Origin: Purshia tridentata | Lineage: Eukaryota > Streptophyta > Magnoliopsida > Rosales > Rosaceae | Direction of reading: 5' to 3' | DNA: 64,000 nt | NCBI GenBank assembly: GCA_003254885.1 | Contig: QANT01005322.1 | Location: 1-64,000 of the forward strand | Shown: piece after piece, positions 24,728 to 35,016 of the stretch | Layout of the letters: the number at the start of each line of letters is the position of its first letter | How positions within the stretch are numbered: position 1 is the first letter of the stretch | Notes under the pieces: model-generated | Databases searched by the model: none | What the model saw: the letters and a program-made list of their open reading frames with translations, nothing else | What the model was told of the DNA's origin: nothing | Made by a program: the position numbers and the translations under genes

Positions 24728-26044
24728 TCACCATGGATTTGGAACAAACCAAAAGAATGCTGACGCCAAGTACCACAGCATTTGGGATTTATTGTATTTA
24801 TAGTATGATTTGACCGCTTCATTTTCCAAGTAATTTACTACTCCAATATCATGGACACCATGCCCATAACAATCATGCACATCCATACAATCTGTATCTG
24901 CCAAGTAAATTGTGTTTTCTTTGAATTCTGGACAATCTTTGGTGGATACTGACAATGCTAAGCCCCAGTTCTTTTCACTCAAACATAAAGCCTGATCACG
25001 CAAAGATTTCACCTTCTCCCACTTTCTGGCTGTGAAATTTAGCTTATAGATATAGAAGTGCATTGGAAAGGAGACATTACAATAATACCCATCATCATCA
25101 TCATCCTCAGGCCTAGCAATTTCCACCTGCTCCTCCAGTTGCTCCACTAACAAAAGCTCACCCAGTGATTCGACCAAAGTAGACCTAAATTTTGCACGCA
25201 CATTTAGATCAACCACCTCCATCGAAGGTTGAAAGTCCATGATTTTCATGGGAGAGGATTCCCCAAAGTCCCAAACTTCAATTGAGTTGTCCTCTGACCA
25301 TGAGAACAAATGGCCATTGTAGAATATAATATCATTAGGGCGTTCATGCTCACAGCCTAAGTCAGTCATGTCATCTTATAATTGTCTCCATGCTTATAGA
25401 ATGCTAGTCTTGATGTTGCAGAATCGTAAATTACGACAACAACAAACTAGTTGTTGCGAGACGGGTCAGAAGAAACGACAGCTTTATTAATGTAACGCTG
25501 CGGGTATATATAACCAGATTTAGTAGGAGGAAGAGTGGACATCAATGGGAGTTGAATTATAGCTCCAGAAAAAGGGTTAAAAAGAATTGGTGTTTCTTGG
25601 TTCCTCTCCCAAAGCACCAGCCACCCATGTGACGAACCCGCACATGCAGCTTTGTCAAAGCCTTCAAATATGTTCTTCATTTTGTAAAACTTTTTCACTG
25701 CAAGGTTAAGGAAGCAGCGAGTATCTTTCTCTGGAAGGCTAAAGAAGTCTTTCTGTGCAGGGCTAAAGACGCAGCGAGTATCTTCTTGTTTTTGAGCACT
25801 AGGGACCACGAGCCATGGTTGAGGTAAAGGTGTGTAATATGGGAAGAGGTATAAGAGTTTGCAACATAATTCCAACGAGAACAAACTGCTTTAAAGCGCA
25901 TGATTTCAATTGAACCAAGGTTTTTCAATATCAACTCTAAAGTTCAGTTTCGAGCTCTGACCACTGTGGTGTCGTAGTACTACTTGTGTTGCTTGAAATT
26001 CTCCTTCTCTTGGTGGTACCACTGTGGAGTGCTTCCTCGGCCAT
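24728..26044 (-). pseudogene. F-box/DUF295 (KIB-like) gene, degraded
   Basis: From the presumed start at 26042-26044 the frame reads MAEEALHSGTTKRRRISSNT and then PQWSELETEL, where it breaks. The F-box continues in another frame as LKNLGSIEIMRFKAVCSRW, and the DUF295 domain appears in further frames: YTPLPQPWLVVPSAQKQED, KIM-like FYKMKNIFEGFDKAACAG, SSHGWLVLWERNQETPILFN, FVVVVIYDSATSRLAFYKHG, then RPNDIIFYNGHLFSWSEDNS to the end. At least three frame changes and one in-frame TAG (after DPSRNN, about 25449) are seen. A partial tandem duplication around 25700-25790 repeats the GCAGCGAGTATCTT block. Intact relatives are F-box adaptors of SCF ubiquitin ligases. Several independent breaks make a sequencing artefact unlikely. 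The end at 24728 is a TGA that overlaps a plausible splice donor. Confidence 0.8.
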
Positions 26045-26884
26045 TCGTATTTTGGACTCTCGGACTGTATATGCACAACGCTAATTGCAATATTATCTGA
26101 GACTTACAAGTTACATATAATATATATACGTAGTGCAGGTAAAATCCTTTTGAAATAAGAGAGGGCCTCTTTTTTGGCAGCTAGTTTTCCTAATGGAATT
26201 TGGCTTTCTGTTGATTATCAAGTAAATCCAATAAAAATTTGGATTCCACTAACTTCTAATAATTTTAAATGATTATTTTTTGTGTATCAAGTTTAAGTTT
26301 TTGTGTCTTGTTAACCTCATGCTGTATTTAATTGACCTCATGCTGTTGCTCTACTTTTCTTATTGCCATCACGTATACCCATTTGGAATATAAATGGGGA
26401 TAGTTAGAACCATTAGGATATGCCAAGAAGGCCCAGTATTCGCTATTAAGTCATGCCTAAGAATCTAAACATTGAAAAAAACCAAATTCCCATATGCCCG
26501 TTTACCATCTTCCAATTCACTTTCTAATTTGGGACGTCCCTTTTAGAATTTGCGTACAAACTTTACAAGGTATTGATATTCTGAGAAACCCATGAAGCAT
26601 TCACAACCCAGAAAAAAAGACAGCACTTACAGATGATTTAGATACAAACTAATAGAGAACATAGTTACAGAAGGCGAACGAATTTAAAGTACAATTAATC
26701 AAATCCACTCCCTCCATTCCACCATCATAAAGAATACTTTGACAACAATTGCTCCTCACCAATTGTCAAATACATCTGAAGAATTCACTTTGCATTTTAT
26801 GTACCACCTCATGCTTTAACTTTGATTATCCCAAACATCAAGATTCAAGAAGATTTTGATTTCAGCTTATCACCAAATTTGAAT
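26045..26884. other. Intergenic: F-box 5' flank and duplicated segment
   Basis: 26380-26640 is the second copy of the segment at 23455-23775, so the F-box remnant is bracketed by a direct duplication of about 300 bp. No gene was seen. Confidence 0.6.
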
Positions 26885-27008
26885 GATCTCAATTAGATTT
26901 AGAGCACCAGCTTATCAAGCAATTAAATTATCACAAAACTATAATGTCACGAGTAGCAATCTAACATGTTTAACATACTGGCTATGAAATAGTTTGAACA
27001 ATACATCG

Positions 27009-27146
27009 AAATGTGGAAACTTCTGAATGCATAATCCTTATCAAAAAGGAAAATGACAGAATCTCAGCTCCGACAATCATTATTGGCAACGTACAGCACT
27101 GGAAACCCTATAGCAACAAGGGCATCAGAGACTCTAAATTGTTGCC
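27009..27146 (-). ncRNA. H/ACA snoRNA candidate, unit A
   Basis: Read on the minus strand: a 62-nt hairpin closed by GGCAAC/GTTGCC with upper stem CCCT/AGGG and large internal loops on both sides. Then come a hinge with AATAATGATT, a second hairpin with GGAG-CTGA paired to TCAG-TTTCC and upper stem TCCTT/AAGGA, and an ACA directly after the second stem, three bases before the proposed end. This is the canonical two-hairpin layout of pseudouridylation guides. The hinge does not match ANANNA exactly. Inference from hand folding. Confidence 0.5.
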
Positions 27147-27522
27147 TTTTAGACCAGATCCAACAAACCATTATACTAAAGTCTGAAAAAGTATCAACCT
27201 AACAAAACCGACAAATTTATCTTCAGACTTCAAAGATCTACACAAGTCTAAATTATTACTTTCCAACACAATAATATTATGATAAAAGAGAACCTTGGTA
27301 GTATAAATGTGCTCACATTTTACCTGATGAATCTCAACAGAGAATCCAACTTTAAATTCAATGACATGGTAGACGTGTTATCTACACAAAATAGAAAAGC
27401 CCAGATTTTAAACACTCTAAAGAATAACTCAATCTGATAAGAATCTGTACCTCCAATGACAACGGCCTATGATATATCTGTATTTAAATTAACTGAGAGT
27501 TGGAAGTAAGAATTATAAATTT

Positions 27523-27661
27523 AAATGTAGGAACATCTAAATACATAAACCTCAAGAAGAAAAAGGTAAATGCCAGAATCTCAACTCCTAAGAATCATTA
27601 TCTGCAATGTACAGCACTGAAATACTATAGTAATAAGAGCATCAGAGACTAATTTGTTGCC
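27523..27661 (-). ncRNA. H/ACA snoRNA candidate, unit B (weaker)
   Basis: Same family. The first lower stem is shortened (GCAA/TTGC). The hinge contains AGATAA, an exact ANANNA H box. The second hairpin is followed by TTCCT-ACA-TTT. Possibly a decaying copy. Confidence 0.38.
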
Positions 27662-29068
27662 TTCCACACCAAATCAAACAAACCCATTACTATTACAAAT
27701 ATTAATTCAACTAAATTCTGAAAATTCTTAACAATTCTTAGTAATTTTTTTCCCTTTCATTTGTTTTTATTTTTATTTTTTTTGGGCAGAAGGGCTGGAA
27801 TTGTAACTCTCAAGTAAAAGAGGTGCCAGAGCGTCTCTAAATAATACAACATTCGTCTAGACAGATGAAGATTAAAGTAAATGCTTTAACATTTTCATAT
27901 GAAAATATTGACCAAACAGTACAAAGAATTTTGAAGCAAGAAAAGAAACCGGCTCCCAATCATCAAGTGAAATTACTCTTTTGTATAATGTTTCTATTGT
28001 GGTCGGGACGTTGTCAATTTCTCAATTCCCGTTGATAATTTTTAAGATGATTTGTTAATATTAATATTTTTGCACATACTTTGGATTTTCAGTGAACTAG
28101 TTATTGTTATTTTGTCTAATGTTAGACTATTATATATATAGGTTGCTAGTTTTGTTTGCACATCTCACAACATAGACCAGATCCAACAAACCATTATACT
28201 AAAGTCTATATCTATAGGTTGCTAGTTTTGTTTGCACATCTCACAACCTATAAATATAACCACCTAATATAACACATAATAACAATAACTAATTCTATTG
28301 GAAATCTAAAATTGTGTAAAAACATACATTAACAGCATGCATCCTATAAACTACATAAGAAAATTATAACACTTCTAATAACCCAAACCAAAACAAGAAC
28401 ATCATACAAAAAGAAATTTTGTCGTAATTACTCACATAATGACTAAGAACAGGTTTTTTTTCCTGCTTTAAAAACCTTTGCACAGCTTGCTCACATTTCC
28501 AAATAAAAACAGTAAAACATTCCCATTAATCTCATATCCAGACAAATATGGCATTATTAAGAGAGGCTCTGCCATGGTCCCTGAGTACGCTGCTTATTAA
28601 TTTACATCCTGCTGTGGCTTACCACTTCACTACAAAATTTCAACAAAGAGAAAAATTCTTCACAAGCACAGATTGGAAAAACCTCCGAAAACAAAGTTTA
28701 ACAGACACTCATCTCACAATTTTATATAAATAACAGCCTAACAAATTGAAATCCACAGAGTATGCCAAAAAATTACAACTATAACTAGTTCTAGTGGAAA
28801 TCCACATTATGCCAAAAAATTACAGCCTCAGCAGCAGCAATAACTAGTCCTAATAAAAAACAAAAGACCTATTTCTCATGTTTCTCCAGAATACAAGTAA
28901 TTCCTAATTCATATTCCTCATTCAAACATTACTGATCTCAATTAGATTTAGAGCACCAACTTATCAAGCAACTAATAATCACAAAACTATTAATGTCACA
29001 AGTAGCAATCTAACATGTTTAACATAATGGATAAGACATAACAATGAAATAGTTTGAAAAATACATCA

Positions 29069-29207
29069 AAATATGGAAACTTCTGAATTCATAATCCTTA
29101 TCAAAAAGAAAAATGATAGAATCTCAACTCCCAAGAATCATTATCGGCAACGTACAGCACTGGAAACCCTATAGCAACAAGGGCATCAGAGACTCTAAAT
29201 TGTTGCC
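29069..29207 (-). ncRNA. H/ACA snoRNA candidate, unit C
   Basis: Nearly identical to unit A in the first hairpin (GGCAAC/GTTGCC and CCCT/AGGG conserved). The tail triplet is ATA in place of ACA, a variant known in some H/ACA RNAs. Hinge GATAATGATT. Confidence 0.45.
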
Positions 29208-29733
29208 TTTCACACCATATCCAAAAAACACTTGCACTAGAATCTGAAAGAAGTATCAACCTAAAAAACCCACAACTTTATCTTTAAGAATTCAAAGATC
29301 TACAAAAGTCCAAAAAGTGTGCACATGCTCAACTTTTTAAGCATTACAACCATATTAGGTGGTTAACACATGTCCCTCGAATGACACATGTCAACCACAT
29401 AATGGTGATGCTCACTAGTGGTGAGCAAAATTTTTTACGCGTATAAAAGCAGTTTCCAACCCAATAATGTACTGATAAAAGAAAACCTTGGTAGGACAAA
29501 GATGCTAACATTACCATGTAGGCTGATGAATCTCAACATACAAACCAACTTTAAATTCAATGACAAGCTAGAAGTGTCATCTACACAATATAGAAAGAGC
29601 CAGACTCTAAACACTCTAAAAATAACTCAATCTGTTAAGAATCTGTACTTCTGATGACAACGGCCTATGATATATCTGTATTTAATATTATCACAACAAT
29701 TAACTGAGAGTTGGGAGTAAGAATTATAAATTT

Positions 29734-29876
29734 AAACGTAGGAACATCTGAATGAATAAACCTCAGGAAGAAAAAGGCAAATGCCAGAATCTCAGCTCCT
29801 AAGAATCATTTATCGGCAACGTACAGCACTGAAAACACTATAATAATAAGAGCATCACAGGCTCTAATTTGTTGCC
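29734..29876 (-). ncRNA. H/ACA snoRNA candidate, unit D (weaker)
   Basis: Lower stem GGCAAC/GTTGCC is kept and the upper stem is weak. The hinge contains AAATGA, fitting ANANNA. The tail triplet is ACG, so the 3' box is degraded. Confidence 0.38.
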
Positions 29877-30162
29877 TTTCACACCGAATCCAACAAACCC
29901 ATTACTATTACAAATGCTAATTCAACTAAAGTTTGAAAATTTATCAACCTACATGAAAACTAACATTTCCTCCAAAGATAAAGACAAGCAACTCTTTAAC
30001 GAAGCTTTCAAAACCTATGATGTATTCATTATATACTACTGAACACTAATAAAATAACCCGATATGTTGTTTTCATAACTAGTTATACTAATGATGATGG
30101 CCTATGGTGCATCCATATATCATAGCAATAAATTGAGAGTTGGAAATTGGGATTATAAGTTT

Positions 30163-30304
30163 GCATGTAGGAACATCTGAATGCATAAACCTTAAGAAGA
30201 AAAAGGCAAATGCCAGAATCTCAGCTCCCAAGAATCACTATTGGCAACGTACAGCACTGATGAAGCTATAGAAATAAGCGAATCAGAGACTCTAATTTGT
30301 TGCC
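30163..30304 (-). ncRNA. H/ACA snoRNA candidate, unit E (promoter-proximal)
   Basis: Lower stem GGCAAC/GTTGCC. The upper stem is GCT/AGC where A and C have CCCT/AGGG, a paired change on both sides. Hinge AATAGTGATT. The second hairpin has GGGAG-CTGA paired to TCAG-TTCC with inner CCTT/AAGG, then T-ACA-TGC. It lies about 500 bp downstream of the telo-box/site II promoter. Confidence 0.5.
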
Positions 30305-30810
30305 TTTCATACCAAATCTAACAAACCCAACACAATAACAATGATTGTTAATAAAGCTAAGCTCTTTAACAAACCACCCACTAACAAAAAAGACACTAAC
30401 TTGCGTAAATCAATTTAAGCTTTTCTTCAAAGACTAAAAGAAGGCTCAGAAAGTTATGATTTGTTGGCATCAACAAGCTCAAAAAGGAGCTTTCAAAGTT
30501 TGATGGTATACTAAGTCGTCACTGCCTCCCCAGAAATAATTTCAACATAAACTATGATATCAATAATTGAAAACAAAACAGAGAAATCGAATAAATAACT
30601 AGCAAGAGGCCTCAGAAGCTATAATGATAGATACATCAAAGATAAACTCAGATGGTACGGACAATATCAAAACATCACCGGCCATAATCATCAAAACAAT
30701 AAAATAACAGTAGGAGTAGCAGGCATGCAGGGGGTGAAGGAAGAAGAAGGGGAGGGACTTATTTCAGCTGAGAAAATTTGTTTTGGGTTGAGATGAGTTG
30801 AGGTCTTAAG

Positions 30811-30940
30811 GTGTTTAAATAGTAGGAAAAAAGAGACAATCAAAACCCTAGTGGTGTCAAATTGCCATGATGTGGAATGGGCTCTCCCATTCATAATTGG
30901 GTTAGAGAACTTATAGCCCATTTGAAAAAACAGAGGCCCA
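30811..30940 (-). promoter_or_regulatory. Telo-box / site II promoter of the repeat cluster
   Basis: In minus-strand order: site II TGGGCC (30935-30940), TGGGCT (30915-30920), an inverted site II AGCCCA (30878-30883), the telo-box TAGGGTTT (30843-30850) and a TATA-like CTATTTAAAC (30813-30822). This combination is established for plant ribosomal protein and snoRNA gene promoters. No ribosomal protein or other coding exon follows downstream; the non-coding repeat cluster does. Confidence 0.65.
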
Positions 30941-30945
30941 ATACA

Positions 30946-31641
30946 ACCTTTTTCACATGGCAGTGTTGTGAGTTGTTGCTTTGTCTACATACTATAGTAG
31001 GAAATTAGTTGCTTAACAAACAATGAAGAGTACTCTCTCTGTGTTTAGCCTTGTGTTGAGACATTTGAGGTATGATAAGGAAGGTTTAGGAATTTACAAG
31101 AAAAAATATGAAGAAACAAAATAAGAATTGACAATTAATAGTAGATCAATTATATATGATAGGGGTTAGAGCCGGAATATATATATTCGGCACAACATGA
31201 CAGTTACACAATAATAGAAAATATGGAATGGTTAAAACCGGATATTGTTATTACTATCATCCTTAATTTGTCTACGTGTTATTAGAATTATATAAAGTAG
31301 TAACTAGTAAGGGTATAACTTTTTAATAAAGTGACAAAGAAAGCTATCTATATACAAACAATTGATTCAGTGTTGAACTTGAAGATTAGCTCGTGTTAGG
31401 TATTTAAAGCATGGTGACATAACAATAAGAAAGTGTACTGTGGTTAGTCATGACACATTTTCTAGCACTCGAGAAAATTGAGGAACTAAAACCATAAGAA
31501 ATGTAATACCATATAAACATTTGGCAGTACAAGCAGAGAGAGTGCAAGATGAAAACAAAATCAGCAGCTTATTTAAAAACTTTGGTGCTGTGGAAAGCTG
31601 AGCTCTGCTCTCAGCTACTACCATCTTCACTATCATCATCA
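30946..31641. other. Intergenic
   Basis: AT-rich gap between the cluster promoter and the 3' end of the MTP gene. The last 200 bp are likely MTP 3' UTR. Nothing else was recognised. Confidence 0.6.
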
Positions 31642-34600
31642 TCATACGTTGCTCTTGTGTTCTGGTCTGTGAGTATACTCGTAATCTGAGTGCACAAAAG
31701 CCCGTTCGACTTCAGGGAGTTGCTCGAGCTTCTCTTGGAGTGTCTCACCGATGTTATGTGATTTGTTCAGACGCATGTCTTCTGGCAAGACAATGTCAAC
31801 CTCCACAAAGTAATGAGCACCAAATGTGTACGCCCTCACTGTGTCAATGTGCTTGATCTCTTCATGGTGGTTCCATATCAAATATGTTAACTTAGCTAAG
31901 AACTCAGGTGGGGCTGTTCTTCCAATTAGCGAATGTACATTCTCCAACACTGTCTTTGCCCATGTATTGATTGTATACAGTGCTATCTGCATTATGTGTT
32001 CAAGAATGAAATTAACATTAATCAATAAACATAGAATAACTCCTCAATGAAGTGCTTCTTTGAGCAAGTCCAGAGAAGTGCTTCTCCAAAGCGAGTGCAG
32101 AAGATTGTGTTAATTGTATGCAAATGAAAAAAAGAACATTTTAAAACCCAGTATACAACAACAAATATTTTGGGAGAGGAAGCGAAACTAGTTATGATGA
32201 TGAAAGAACTTACCACAATAGCACCAGTAGGATCAATCCACCAGTAAAACCGGACAGCTAGAACCGCTGCTGCTAAACCAACTGAATTAGTAATGACATC
32301 AAAAAAATGGTCTTGTGCATAGGTCCGTACAATCTCATTTTTAAATCGACGACAATAGACCATGAGCACAAACTTCACTACTGTGACTGAGACCATGATG
32401 CCAATCATCCACTTCTCCTGCCGGTCATTCATTTTCGGCCGTGACTGCAACCAAAAAAGATACAAAGGAACATATGGTTAGGTTCTTCAAGTGTCCAAAG
32501 ATATTCTCTACGCTATTAACTAACATACAGTAGTGAAATGTGAGTGTACATCATTAAAAGTATCTACATAAAATAGCAATAGACTCAAGATTGAAGTTTG
32601 AAATATTATATTCTTCCTTTCCTTTTCCAGGAACTGAAAATCTATTGTCATGCTAAAACAGAAATCTATAGTATCTGACAAATTGGAACCTCTTACAATT
32701 CAGTTAAAAGGGAACATAGCAGCACAAGCTTTATCAAAACCAATAAAAACCTGACCAGATTCCTTCCTAGTCCAAATTTCAGGTTGAAGTGGGAAAAAAA
32801 AAAACAAGGGTCACCTGCCTCTGAGACTAGTTCCCTAGCAGACTCAAGCAATATCTGCAGTCCAAGAGTTGCCATAACAGATGCAAAGACAATGATACCC
32901 TGCATGATAAAGCATAATTATTACAGATACAAAAAACAGAAACAATAAGGACACAACTTTGATTATTGCCAGCCAAATGTAGACATCCCACCAAATCCTG
33001 GTTGCTTTTAAGTTTTTAACTTACATTTCAAAACTTAAGGTGTCATTACTCTATTTAGAGTACACTAAACTGTCTTCCTTTTGTTATATCCAGGAACCAA
33101 ACTCATATATTTTATGTTTTTTACCCCTAAATTTGTGTTGATAGACAGTACTAAATGCCAGGAGCCCTTCCCATCCAATACTATTTACCTATTTCCTCAT
33201 GCAGGTTTAAATCCGTGGTTTCATTGACTAGTGTTTCCCATTTCAATCTGGTGAAGTTCCAATATTGGCCATCCAAAATCAAGAAGACAATATAAGTATC
33301 CAATTCATCCAACTGTACGTGTGGGAATAAAATACCAACTATATTCAGAATTGTCATAGGTTAGCAAGTTTGATGCCTTACCACTGGTTGCATACGTTTC
33401 TTCCCAATAGGATAGTGATACTGGTTTGGAGTTTTCATGGCATTGGCAGTGAACCACAAAATAAAGCCTGACAAGAGATCCAAAAGGGAGTCCAAGGTAG
33501 AGGCAATAACAGCCAATGATCTGCTCATAATTGAAGCATAAACTTTTGCTACAAAAAGCACCAAATTGGCTATGTTCGATACATGAACTGCCATCCTCTC
33601 ACTCTTTGCTAGCTGCTTCATTTCATCCTGAGAAGAAATGTATTCAAAATTAGACACTCCAGGAATTTGCATGCTACAAGAAACAATGACTGCCACCGCG
33701 CAGACTTCTTTTCCAAAATAATAAATCAATGAAGTATCAGAAAAAAGTTAGATGAGCTTGAAACCAGTGCACAACCTTCCAAAATTTTAACTAAAATGCA
33801 TTTAAATTTGCCAAACTTAACATAAAGAAATAGGAAAACCAATATGATATCCAAAACGTAATCAAAAGAGAGGCAATATAATACAAATTGAACCAACCTC
33901 AGTAAGACCTCCTGGCAAACAACCCTCTTCAGTCATGATCTCCATCTCACTGAACCCTTCAAGAAGCCTTTCTTGTTGCTTGTAATATTCTTCAACCTTG
34001 TATTGCTTCCCTAAGGTCCAAAGCCCAAGAAAGTTAAATTCAAGGAGTCTATGAAATTATGGAAGTTTCCTGACTTATCATATATTGATGAAACCCTTAA
34101 TATTACAAGTGAATTAAACATCAGGCACATAAAATTTAAGAAACCAAGTATAAATTATCTCAAACTTGTCAAATTAATAACAAAATGTCGGCCAAAATTT
34201 ATATCATTTTGTTCTAAATAGCAAAAAGCGTGGCTTTTGAGGCCAAATTGTAGATAAGGCCCCTCTCAAACACAAAATAAACTATTTCAGGCATAGATTG
34301 TTGAACAGAATATATGGAGGAATAAAATTAACTTCTACCACATATAACTTCAAACTAGAAATGCACAAGCACAATATAACACAAACTAAAGCCACTTGTG
34401 CAGACAAACACTCACCTTAACATTTATAAATGAATCACCCTATGATTCATTCATATAACTTTAAAAGGTTAAACCATGGTTTCCAAGTTTCACCAACAAG
34501 CCCTGTTACCATAAAATTCAAAACCAACTCTTCCAAAAAATTTTAACTTTCAACCACCACCCAAAATTCCTTTTCCTCACTAACATTTTTGGAAAAAAGC

Positions 34601-35016
34601 AAAAGTAGTCAAAGTCCAAAACAGAGAATTGCGCTGATAACTCTAAAAAAAAGCTTCATAAATATCATCAAGAACAGAGAGATGGGGTTACAACATTAAT
34701 GCATGGCAATACAAACACAAATTCCAAATACGAATAACAATGATGATGATGACAATTATGAGAAGGGCCTACCGGGAGAGCAAAAGCGACGGAGACCGAA
34801 AGTACGGCATTGATTGGCATGGTCAGTACGAGAAGGGCTTTTCTGGGGTAACCGGAACTCCTCCAGGTCGAGTCTCCAGGAAGCTTTTCCAGGAGGCTGT
34901 ACAGCGTCGTCTTGGGACACCAGAAGCGGTTCCCTTCGGCAGTCACTAATACCAGAAGAAGAAGAAGAAGTGTGCGAGTTAGTACTCATCTCCATGGCAA
35001 TTTTCCAAGAAGCCAA
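31642..35016 (-). CDS. Mn-type cation diffusion facilitator (metal tolerance protein 9/10-like)
   Basis: Proton-coupled divalent metal exporter of endomembranes. Six exons: 34773-35016, 33898-34010, 33382-33627, 32819-32899, 32214-32444, 31642-31986; 1260 nt, 419 aa. The DxxxD motifs that mark the Mn clade are visible: DSLLD in TM2 and DHFFD in TM5. A cytosolic C-terminal domain follows ([20 protein letters not shown], ending [10 protein letters not shown]). The acidic-Ser N-terminus starts at the first Met; an alternative start [14 protein letters not shown] lies seven codons later. Keeping the frame between exons 4 and 5 requires a GC donor (GAG|GCAGGT at 32818-32817); a nearby GT would shift the frame. 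At1g16310 (MTP10) sits in the same neighbourhood in Arabidopsis, as I recall it. Confidence 0.92.

Larger units (their letters stand above)
26885..30345 (-). repeat. Tandem non-coding repeat cluster (putative snoRNA locus)
   Basis: A family of related sequence blocks recurs five times. The block 26885-27730 (units A and B) is a diverged copy of 28935-29950 (units C and D); a further unit E lies at 30090-30345. Long shared phrases include CAGCACTG, ATCAGAGACTCTAA, TGTTGCCTTTCA and TAGCAATCTAACATGTTTAA. The C-D copy has an extra insert of roughly 120 bp near 29315-29440. No credible protein frame runs through the cluster on either strand. The strand is inferred from the H/ACA-like folding of the core and from the promoter at the high-coordinate end. 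Confidence 0.85.

Noticed and set aside
29652-29707. C/D snoRNA (TGATGA ... CTGA) on the plus strand in unit D
   Set aside because: Units B and E do not keep both boxes, no terminal stem pairs around them, and the promoter points to the other strand.
30640-30700. C/D-like TGATGA ... CTGA pair on the minus strand near the cluster start
   Set aside because: No terminal stem and no rRNA complementarity I could recognise; single occurrence.
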